From the NCBI GenBank assembly GCA_026168455.1, contig CM047431.1:24555365-24619364 (forward strand): 64,000 bases of DNA, in the 5' to 3' direction. Position numbers and translations under genes: made by a program. The notes under the pieces are model-generated. The model saw nothing but the letters and a program-made list of their open reading frames with translations, did no database searches and had not been told where the DNA came from. Below, piece after piece: positions 54,408 through 64,000 of the stretch. The stretch comes from Theocolax elegans. Taxonomy: Eukaryota; Arthropoda; Insecta; Hymenoptera; Cerocephalidae. How positions within the stretch are numbered: the first letter of the stretch is position 1; every line of letters starts with the position of its first letter.

Positions 54408-55359
54408 ATACGGTGAGGAACGAAGGACCGCCTCGAACGTGGATAGCGGTGTTAAATTGCTGGATAATGTCCTGCTAGACTTGCGGGCGTCGACGTTAGA
54501 TACGTATGCTTTTGGAGTCCGATGATTGCCAGATGTCGAAGTCGTAGTTCCTTGACTATGGCTCGTAGATGTCAACGATACGTCTCGATCCCCGAATACA
54601 AGATCTCTCTTGATTTTGAATGCGTATTTCTTTAAAGTCCGAGTAGCAGTGCCACGCCCTCGGATAAAAATCAAAGAGTTGACTAGTAGAGCTTCGCCTT
54701 ACGAAAGCTTTAGATGAAAAATTAGGAGTGGCTGTGTCTGTTCTGGGTCCTCTTTATATACCCTAAAAAACTATGCATCTGTCCTTGTCTTGCGCTCTGC
54801 CTTATATGGAAATTGCGTAAGTAGTTCTCGATTTTTCTGTGCTTGCACCCGATTGGGCCGTTAGATGTGCGTGATTAAAAATTATCGAATCCCATGCATT
54901 TTCTGTATCGCTTCGTAGCTAATTCGGAGAATTTGCTGTCCCCCTTTTATTACCGCGTCATTACCCAAAGAACGGCTTAATTTATTACTTCCTTCTAATG
55001 CTCGAGTTTTCTAGTTCATGTTTCCCGTCGCCGGCTCTTTTCCGAGCATTGATTTTATAGTCCAGTACAAAAAATCTCTTGCGGAACCCTTCGTTTTGAT
55101 CTCACTATCGGCGATCCCGCTTATATGCGTATTGGCTTTGAATAATATCTTCAACTCTACTTATCAGTCTCTTTTTCGTTTGAATCACTCGTAAATTAAT
55201 CTGTCCCTTAGCTCTATAAATTATATTTTATATTACTGCATTTACTTAGAATTATTCTTTATCCACCTTATTTCGTTTTTCTTCTACGCCGTAATTTTAT
55301 TCTAAACTACGCAGTACTTTTCACAAAAATAATAATATAATTTTCGTCGGGACGCGACA

Positions 55360-55731
55360 GTGGTTCTCTGTGACATTGAAGATGAAAAAAATGAATATTG
55401 CTATAACTGTGATATATGTTTTAGAGGTGCCCAGTAGTTCTTCTGAATTTTTTCAGATTTTCTCGGGGCCATTATTTTAAGTTATATAAGATCAAAGTTG
55501 ACATTTTAGCACTTTTTGCATTATATGCCCATTTTCATGAATTTATAGCTCCCAGGGGATGCACTTTATACTATAAACATAAATATGACTTTTTTTTGAA
55601 AAATTTTCTGAACTTTTCATTAAAAATACTTTTAAAGATATAAATGTATGCTGTCACACTCTTGTAAGCCATTTAAACCTTAAATAGAGAAATCAACAAT
55701 TCTGCTCCGGACTCTGGAAACCTAACCCTGG
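55360..55731. mobile_element. Hairpin-2 family arm, interrupted by the gypsy element
   Basis: GTGGTTCTCTGTGACATTGA continues the GGGTGG at 35274-35279. Homology to 37226-37600 runs to about 55731 (CTCCGGACTCTGGAAACCTAA), with the second arm absent. The gypsy target GTGG is duplicated here. The 66-codon frame seen in hairpin 2 is shifted in this copy. Confidence 0.85.
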
Positions 55732-55734
55732 CGA

Positions 55735-55870
55735 AAATAATCGTATGATTAATCACGCGAATTATCGAGTGATTTATCAAGTGATTTATCGGGTGATTTA
55801 TTGAGTGATATATCACTTGACGATTTGGCGATATTTATCACTTGATAAATCACTTGATATATCACTAAAC
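55735..55870. repeat. TCACTTGATA-type hairpin array
   Basis: Repeated GTGATTTATCAAG units on the left pair with GATAAATCACTTGATATATC on the right; 21 of 22 bases match between GTGATTTATCAAGTGATT and its partner and their extension. The design resembles the CACGTG palindrome at 31572-32350, though with a different hexamer. Confidence 0.7.
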
Positions 55871-56639
55871 CAAAATATTTAAGATATGTGCAAATGACTA
55901 TTTTTAGATTCAAAATTCGATAATAAATTGTTCAAAAATTATATCAAAAAAACATAAAAAATTTTAAAAAAAAGTATTACACATTTTTCTGTTTATGTTA
56001 GTTATTCACCCATCCACTTAATAACCGCGGTCAATGCTGCTTAACTTTCATGATCTATCATTTCTCAGTCTATTCTCAATGCTACATTCACAAACAGTTA
56101 CAAAGATAATAAAAACATATTTGTAGACATTTCAAAAAGCCCAGTTAGAATCTACATAATATTAAAATTTTATAAGTGAAATTGTGAATTTTTCAGTAAA
56201 AAACCCCTTATACTGTAAAAAATATTTAGTGAATGTCATTTTTTATGAGTCCATTGTGATCGCATTGATACGAGGATAAATTTACCACTATTACAAATTT
56301 TTTAAAGAGTCGTTTTTTATTAGTTTTTTGGCTTGGAAGTTTCAGTAGTCCGCGTACGTACGTACGTACAACTTTTTATACATACATTTTACCATTAATT
56401 ATTACGATTGCACAACCGATAATTAATTTTGTTGTCAACAATTAATTGTCGTGGTGCCAGGTATAAACTGTATGTATTCAAAAATTATAATAAATATATA
56501 TTATTTGTAATATTAATAACAAATTATATTTAGAAATATATCTAAAATAAGCATTTTCTGTGAATTCCCATTTTACTGTAAATAATTATATAAATAAACA
56601 ATATCTTTTTTAGACTTTATGTGTCCCTGGAATTATGAC
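55871..56639. other. AT-rich spacer before the satellite
   Basis: No gene is seen. It contains an (ACGT)n run at 56349-56367, and AATTAATTTTG/CAACAATTAATT near 56421-56445 forms an inverted repeat. Confidence 0.6.
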
Positions 56640-59600
56640 AAACAGTACCTAGATCTTTCGGGAATTTCGGAGGAAATTCGGGATGAGTCGACTAATTACA
56701 GGGTTTCCTGGATATTTCGGGAATTTCTGAAATATTTCAGAAACACTCCACTAATTACGGGATATCCTGGATATTTCGGGAATATCTGAGGAAATTCGTG
56801 ATGACTCTACCAATTACGGAAATTCCTCAATCTTTCGGGAATTCCTAAGGTATTTCGGGATGACGCTACTAATTACGGGAATTTATGGATATTTCGGGAA
56901 TTTCTGGAAAAATTCGGGATGACTACTAATTACGGGATTTCTTGGATATTTCGGGAATTTCTGAAATATTTCAGAAAGACTCCACTAATGACGGAATTTT
57001 CTGGATATTTCGGGAATATATGAGGAAATTCGTGATGACTCTACCAATTACGGGAATTCCTGGATCTTTCGGGAATTTCTGAGGTATTTCGGGATGACAC
57101 TACTAAATACGGGATTTCCTGGATATTTCGGGAACATCTGAGTAAATTCGTGATGACTCTACCAAATACGGGATTTCCTGGATCTGTCGGGAATTCCTGA
57201 GGTATTTCGAGATGACGCTACCAATTACGGGAATTTCTGGATATTTCGGGAATTTCCCAAATATTTCATAAAGACTCCACTAATTACGGGAATTTTTGGA
57301 TATTTCGGGATAATCTGAGGAAATTCGTGATGATTCTACCAATTACGGGATTTCCAGGATCTTTCGGGAATTGCTGAGGTATTTCTGGATAACTCTACTA
57401 ATTACGGGAATTCCTGGATCTTTCGGGAATTTCTGAGGTATTTCGGGATGACACTACTAAATACGGGATTTCCTGGATATTTCGGGAACATCTGAGTAAA
57501 TTCGTGATGACTCTACCAAATACGGGATTTCCTGGATCTGTCGGGAATTCCTGAGGTATTTCTGGATCACTCTACTAATTACGGGATTTCCTGGATAATT
57601 CGGGAATTTCTGAAATATTTCAGAAAGACTCCACTAATTATGGTCATTCCTGGATATTTCGAGAATTTCTGTGGTATTTTTGGATAACTCTACAAATTAA
57701 GGGATTTCCTGGATATTTGGGGAATTTCTGAGGTATTTGTGGATAACTCTACTAATTACGGGATTTCCAGGATATTTCGGGAATTTCTGAAATATTTCAG
57801 AAAGACTCCACTAATTACGGAATTTCCTGGATATATGGGGAATTTCTGAGGTATTTGTGGATAACTCTACTAATTACGGGATTTCCAGGATATTTCGGGA
57901 ATTTCTGAAATATTTCAGAAAGACTCCACTAATTACGGAATTTCCTGGATATTTCGGGAATTTCTGAGGTATTTCTGGATCACTCTACCAATTACGGGTT
58001 TTTCTGGATCTTTCGGGAATTTCTGATTTATTTCGGGATGACGCTACTAATTACGGGATTTCCTGGATATTTCGGGAATTTCTGAGGTATTTCGAGATGT
58101 CTCCACTAATTGTGGAATTTCCTGGATATTTCGGGAATTTCTGAAATATTAAAAAAAAAAACTCCACTAATTATGGTATTTCCTGGATATTTCGGGAATT
58201 TATGTGGTATTTTTGGATAACTCTACAAATTAAGGGATTTCCTGGATATTTCGGGAATTTCTGAGGTATTTCGAAATGTCTCCACTAATTGTAGAATTTC
58301 CCGGATATTTCGGGAATTTATGAGGTATTTCGGGATGACGCTACAAGTTACGAGATTTCCTAGAAATTTTGGGAATTGCTGAATAATTTCAGAAAGACTC
58401 CACTAATGACGGAATTTTCTGGAAATTTCGGGAATATCTCAGGAATTTCGTGACGATTCTACCAATTACGAGATTTCCTGGATCTTTCGGTAATTGCTGA
58501 GGTATTTAAAAAAAACTCCACTAATTATGGTATTTCCTGGATATTTCGAGAATTTCTGTGGTATTTTTGGATAACTCTACAGATTAAGGGATTTTCTGGA
58601 TATTTGGGGAATTTCTGAGGTATTTCTGGATAACTCTACTAATTACGGGATTTCCAGGATATTTCGGGAATTTCTGAAATATTTCAGAAAGACTCCACTA
58701 ATTACAGAATTTCCTGGATATTTCGGGAATTTCTGAGGTATTTCTGGATCACTCTACTAATTACGGGATTTCCTGGATCTTTCGGGAATTTCTGAGGAAA
58801 TTCGGGATAACACCAATAATAACGGAATTTACTGGATATTTCGGGAATTTCTGAAGTATTTCTGGATAACTCTACAAATTAAGGGATTTCCTGGATAATT
58901 CGGGAATTTCTGAAATATTTCAGAAAGACTCCACTAATTATGGTCATTCCTGGATATTTCGAGAATTTCTGTGGTATTTTTGGATAAATCTACAAATTAA
59001 GGGATTTCCTGGATATTTGGGGAATTTCTGAGGTATTTGTGGATAACTCTACTAATTACGGGATTTCCAGGATATTTCGGGAATTTCTGAAATATTTCAG
59101 AAAGACATCACTAATTACGGAATTTCCTGGATATTTCGGGAATTTCTGAGGTATTTCTGGATCACTCTACCAATTACGGGTTTTCCTGGATCTTTCGGGA
59201 ATTTCTGAGGAAATTCGGGATAACACCAATAATTACGGAATTTCCTGGATATTTCGGTAATTTCTGAGGTATTTCTGGATAACTCTACTAAATAAGGGAT
59301 TTCCTGGATATTTCGGGAATTTCTGATATATTTCAGAAAGACTCCACTAATTATGGTATTTCCTGGATATTTCGGGAATATCTGAGGAAATTCGGGATGA
59401 ATCTACCAATTACGCGATTTCCTGGATCTTTTGGGAATTCCGAGGTATGTCGGGATGATTCTACCTATTACGGGATTTCCTGGATATTACGCGAATTTCT
59501 GTGGAAATTCGGGATGAATCTACTAATTACGGAATTTCCTGTATATTTCGGGAATTTCTGAAATATTTCTGAGAGACTCCACTAATTACGGGATTTCCTG

Positions 59601-62600
59601 GATATTTCGGGAATTTCTGAGGTATTTCTGGATCACTCTACCAATTACGGGTTTTCCTGGATCTTTCGGGAATTTCTGAGGAAATTCGGGATAACACCAA
59701 TAATAACGGAATTTCCTGGATATTTCGGTAATTTCTGAGGTATTTCTGGATAACTCTACTAAATAAGGGATTTCCTGGATATTTCGGGAATTTCTGATAT
59801 ATTTCAGAAAGACTCCACTAATTATGGTATTTCCTGGATATTTCGGGAATATCTGAGGAAATTCGGGATGAATCTACCAATTACGCGATTTCCTGGATCT
59901 TTTGGGAATTCCGAGGTATTTCGGGATGATTCTACCTATTACGGGATTTCCTGGATATTACGCGAATTTCTGTGGAAATTCGGGATGAATCTACTAATTA
60001 CGGAATTTCCTGTATATTTCGGGAATTTCTGAAATATTTCTGAGAGACTCCACTAATTACGGGATTTCCTGGATATTTCGGGAATTTCTGAGGAATTTCT
60101 GGATAACTCTACAAATTAAGGGATTTCCTGGATATTTCGGGAATTTCTGAAATATTTCAGAAAGACTCCACTAATTATAGTATTTCCTGGATATTTCGGG
60201 AATATCTGAGGAAATTCGGGATGAATCTACCAATTACGGGATGTCCTGGATCTTTTGGGAATTGCGAGGTATTTCGGGATAACTCTACAAATTAAGGGAT
60301 TTCCTGGATAATTCGGGAATTTCTGAAATATTTCATAAAGACTCCACTAATTACGGGAATTTTGGATATTTCGGGAATATCTGAGGAAATTCGTGATGAT
60401 TTTACCAATTACGGGATTTCCAGGATCTTTCGGGAATTGCTGACGTATTTCGGGATGACTCTTCTAATTACGGAATTTCCTGGATATTTCGGGAATTTCT
60501 GAAATATTTCAGAAAGACTCCACTAATTACGGGATTTCTGGGATATTTCGGAATTTCTGAAATATTTCAGAAAGACTCCACTAATGACGGAATTTTCTGG
60601 ATATTTCGGGAATATATGAGGAAATTCGTGATGACTCTACCAATTACGGGAATTCCTGGATCTTTCGGGAATTTCTGAGGTATTTCGGGATGACGCTACT
60701 AATTACGGGATTTTCTGGATATTTCGGGAATATCTGAGGAATTTCGTGACGATTCTACCAATTACGAGATTTCTCGGATCTTTCGGTAATTGCTGAGGTA
60801 TTTAAAAAAAAACTCCACTAATTATGGTATTTCCTGGATATTTCGAGAATTTCTGTGGTATTTTTGGATAACTCTACAAATTAAGGGATTTCCTGGATAT
60901 TTGGGGAATTTCTGAGGTATTTCTGGATAACTCTACTAATTACGGGATTTCCAGGATATTTAGGTAATTTCTGAAATATTTCAGAAAGACTCCACTAATT
61001 ACGGAATTTCCTGGATATTACGCGCATTTCTGTGGAAATTCGGGATGAATCTACTAATTACGGAATTTCCCTTATATTTCGGGAATTTCTGAAATATTTC
61101 AGAGAGACTCCACTAATTACGGAATTTTCTGGATATTTCTGGAATTTCTGAGGTATTTCTGGATCACTCTACTAATTACGGGATTTTCTGGATCTTTGGG
61201 GAATTTCTGAGGAAATTCGGGATAACACCAATAATAACGGAATTTCCTGGATATTTCGGGAATTTCTGAGGTATTTCTGGATAACTCTACTAAATAAGGG
61301 ATTTCCTGGATATTTCGGGAATTTCTGAAATATTTCAGAAAGACTCCACTAATTATAGTATTTCCTGGATATTTCGGGAATATCCGAGGAAATTCGGGAT
61401 GAATCTACCAATTACGGGATTTCCTGGATCTTTCGGTAATTTCTGAGGTATTTGAAAAAAAACTCTACTAATTATGGTATTTCCTGGATATTTCAGGAAT
61501 TTCTGAGGTATTTCTGGATAACTCTACTAATTACGGGATTTCCTGGATCTTTGGGAATTCCGAGGAACTTCGGGATGATTCTACCAATTACGGGCTTTCC
61601 TGGATATTACGCGAATTTCTGTGGAAATTCGGGATGAATCTACTAATTACGGAATTTCCCTTATATTTCGGGAATTTCTGAAATATTTCAGAGAGACTCC
61701 ACTAATTACGGGATTTCCTGGATATTTCGGGAATTTCTGAGGAATTTCTGGATAACTCTATAAATTAAGGGATTTCCTGGATATTTCGGGAATTTCTTAT
61801 GTATTTCGGAATGTCTCCACTAATTGTGGTATTTCCTGGATATTTCGGAAATTTCTGATTTATTTCGGGATGACGCTACTAATTACGGGATTTCCTGGAT
61901 CTTTTGGGAATTCCGAGGTATTTCGGGATGATTCTACCTATTACGGGATTTCCTGGATATTACGCGAATTTCTGTGGAAATTCGGGATGAATCTACTAAT
62001 TACGGAATTTCCTGTATATTTCGGGAATTTCTGAAATATTTCTGAGAGACTCCACTAATTACGGGATTTCCTGGATATTTCGGGAATTTCTGAGGAATTG
62101 CTGGATAACTCTACAAATTAAGGGATTTCCTGGATATTTCGGGAATTTCTGAAATATTTCAGAAAGACTCCACTAATTATAGTATTTCCTGGATATTTCG
62201 GGAATATCTGAGGAAATTCGTGATGATTTTACCAATTACGGGATTTCCAGGATCTTTCGGGAATTGCTGACGTATTTCGGGATGACTCTTCTAATTACGG
62301 AATTTCCTGGATATTTCGGGAATTTCTGAATATTTCAGAAAGACTCCACTAATTACGGGATTTCTGGATATTTCGGAATTTCTGAAGTATTTCTGGATAA
62401 CTCTACAAATTAAGGGATTTCCTGGATAATTCGGGAATTTCTGAAATATTTCAGAAAGACTCCACTAATTATGGTCATTCCTGGATATTTCGAGAATTTC
62501 TGTGGTATTTTTGGATAAATCTACAAATTAAGGGATTTCCTGGATATTTGGGGAATTTCTGAGGTATTTGTGGATAACTCTACTAATTACGGGATTTCCA

Positions 62601-64000
62601 GGATATTTCGGGAATTTCTGAAATATTTCAGAAAGACTCCACTAATTACGGAATTTCCTGGATATTTCGGGAATTTCTGAGGTATTTCTGGATCACTCTA
62701 CCAATTACGGGTTTTCCTGGATCTTTCGGGAATTTCTGAGGAAATTCGGGATAACACCAATAATAACGGAATTTCCTGGATATTTCGGTAATTTCTGAGG
62801 TATTTCTGGATAACTCTACTAAATAAGGGATTTCCTGGATATTTCGGGAATTTCTGATATATTTCAGAAAGACTCCACTAATTATGGTATTCCTGGATAT
62901 TTCGGGAATATCTGAGGAAATTCGGGATGAATCTACCAATTACGCGATTTCCTGGATCTTTTGGGAATTCCGAGGTATGTCGGGATGATTCTACCTATTA
63001 CGGGATTTCCTGGATATTACGCGAATTTCTGTGGAAATTCGGGATGAATCTACTAATTACGGAATTTCCTGTATATTTCGGGAATTTCTGAAATATTTCT
63101 GAGAGACTCCACTAATTACGGGATTTCCTGGATATTTCGGGAATTTCTGAGGTATTTCTGGATCACTCTACCAATTACGGGTTTTCCTGGATCTTTCGGG
63201 AATTTCTGAGGAAATTCGGGATAACACCAATAATAACGGAATTTCCTGGATATTTCGGTAATTTCTGAGGTATTTCTGGATAACTCTACTAAATAAGGGA
63301 TTTCCTGGATATTTCGGGAATTTCTGATATATTTCAGAAAGACTCCACTAATTATGGTATTTCCTGGATATTTCGGGAATATCTGAGGAAATTCGGGATG
63401 AATCTACCAATTACGCGATTTCCTGGATCTTTTGGGAATTCCGAGGTATTTCGGGATGATTCTACCTATTACGGGATTTCCTGGATATTACGCGAATTTC
63501 TGTGGAAATTCGGGATGAATCTACTAATTACGGAATTTCCTGTATATTTCGGGAATTTCTGAAATATTTCTGAGAGACTCCACTAATTACGGGATTTCCT
63601 GGATATTTCGGAATTTCTGAGGAATTTCTGGATAACTCTACAAATTAAGGGATTTCCTGGATATTTCGGGAATTTCTGAAATATTTCAGAAAGACTCCAC
63701 TAATTATAGTATTTCCTGGATATTTCGGGAATATCTGAGGAAATTCGGGATGAATCTACCAATTACGGGATGTCCTGGATCTTTTGGGAATTGCGAGGTA
63801 TTTCGGGATAACTCTACAAATTAAGGGATTTCCTGGATAATTCGGGAATTTCTGAAATATTTCATAAAGACTCCACTAATTACGGGAATTTTTGGATATT
63901 TCGGGAATATCTGAGGAAATTCGTGATGATTTTACCAATTACGGGATTTCCAGGATCTTTCGGGAATTGCTGACGTATTTCGGGATGACTCTTCTAATTA
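56640..64000. repeat. Satellite array of about 59-bp monomers with higher-order repeats
   Basis: About 125 monomers run to the window end. A typical one reads CTAATTACGGGATTTCCTGG, ATATTTCGGGAATTTCTGAG, GTATTTCTGGATAACTCTA. Variant types are recognisable by TTCTGAAATATTTCAGAA (an 18-bp palindrome), GAGGAAATTCGGGATAACAC and TATTACGCGAATTTC. The same series of variants recurs 471 bp apart (for example the TTACGCGATTTCC monomer at 59411 and 59882, and at 62941 and 63412). A block of at least 1.6 kb recurs at an offset of about 3530 bp (58850-60480 and 62380-64000). All open frames in it are artefacts. Confidence 0.95.

Larger units (their letters stand above)
35280..55359 (-). mobile_element. 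Ty3/gypsy LTR retrotransposon, 20 kb with nested insertions
   Basis: Both LTRs are present (TGTCACGTCC...GGACGCGACA), flanked by a GTGG duplication (35276-35279 and 55360-55363). The minus strand carries the tRNA-Gly-type primer site, a leader ORF, gag, protease, RT, RNase H, integrase, then 3 kb noncoding and a polypurine tract. The internal region is 9943 bp. LTRs differ by roughly 2-3% by eye, implying moderate age. Coding frames have at least two nonsense and three frameshift lesions, so this copy is dead. Confidence 0.93.
49814..55359 (-). repeat. gypsy 5' LTR with a TTAA element inserted
   Basis: It starts TGTCACGTCCAGACTC and ends CGTCGGGACGCGACA. LTR parts are 49814-50146 and 53881-55359; the rest is the inserted element. 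The 54300-54405 portion is a (TA)n and (TG)n microsatellite, expanded relative to the left LTR and at the spot where the left LTR received its hairpins. Confidence 0.93.

Noticed and set aside
61452..62939. Open frames in the satellite
   Set aside because: They are periodic translations of the 59-bp monomer and shift between monomers.
56640..64000. CRISPR array or telomere
   Set aside because: No spacers and no TTAGG-type repeat; it is a satellite.
56300..64000. CENP-B box in the satellite
   Set aside because: TTCG and CGGG occur, but not with the 17-bp spacing of the known box.

Overview
The window is eukaryotic, most likely an insect genome. It is AT-rich with a few CpG-rich islands, and the element types (BEL/Pao, Ty3/gypsy, Jockey/CR1-like LINE, Helitron, hAT, a TTAA-target element, foldback MITEs, a tRNA-derived SINE and a long satellite) are those of a repeat-rich pericentromeric or intergenic arthropod region. 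The insect order cannot be fixed from the sequence; a hymenopteran would fit, but that is only an inference. No convincing intact host gene is visible. Nearly all coding capacity belongs to transposable elements, most of them broken.

Left part (1-10929): noncoding sequence with a CpG-rich block (1075-1640), a minisatellite (2255-2735) and an unidentified coding fragment (about 2900-3345). Next comes a BEL/Pao retrotransposon on the minus strand (3789-10929). Its pol frame is long and open and its gag is truncated at the 5' end. Its 3' side is rearranged: the last 925 bp of pol are duplicated, and LTR pieces lie in opposite orientations around a 309-bp-arm palindrome.

Centre-left (10930-26190): a hairpin-dense leader and a decayed plus-strand Ty3/gypsy element (gag, RT, RNase H, integrase, env-like). 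Its integrase is interrupted by a LINE (17265-24238). The LINE RT is in turn split by a solo LTR (20632-22049) with TGTGAC...GTCACA ends and an AAGT target duplication. The LINE 3' region carries an unexplained secreted-protein-like frame (23073-23943).

Centre (26190-35279): a GA-rich tract, a roughly 215-bp repeat array holding a SINE with a 13-bp target duplication, a minus-strand Helitron Rep/helicase remnant (29067-31560), a 779-bp palindrome studded with CACGTG, diverged dispersed repeats, and a non-autonomous hAT (33658-34940) with an 8-bp target duplication.

Right part (35280-55359): a large minus-strand Ty3/gypsy element with both LTRs, a GTGG target duplication, a polypurine tract and a tRNA-Gly-type primer site. 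Its frames carry several stops and frameshifts. It landed inside an older foldback element. Both LTRs were later invaded: the left by a MITE plus two large hairpins, the right by a 3734-bp element flanked by TTAA that contains four hairpin-bearing tandem repeats. From 56640 to the window end there is a satellite of about 59-bp monomers with higher-order structure.

The genes do not form a pathway. They are stratified transposon insertions whose nesting gives relative ages. Satellite and foldback families are older or parallel, the 20-kb gypsy element is middle-aged, and the TTAA element and LTR-internal MITEs are younger. The BEL rearrangement is very recent, since its 925-bp copies appear to differ by one base.
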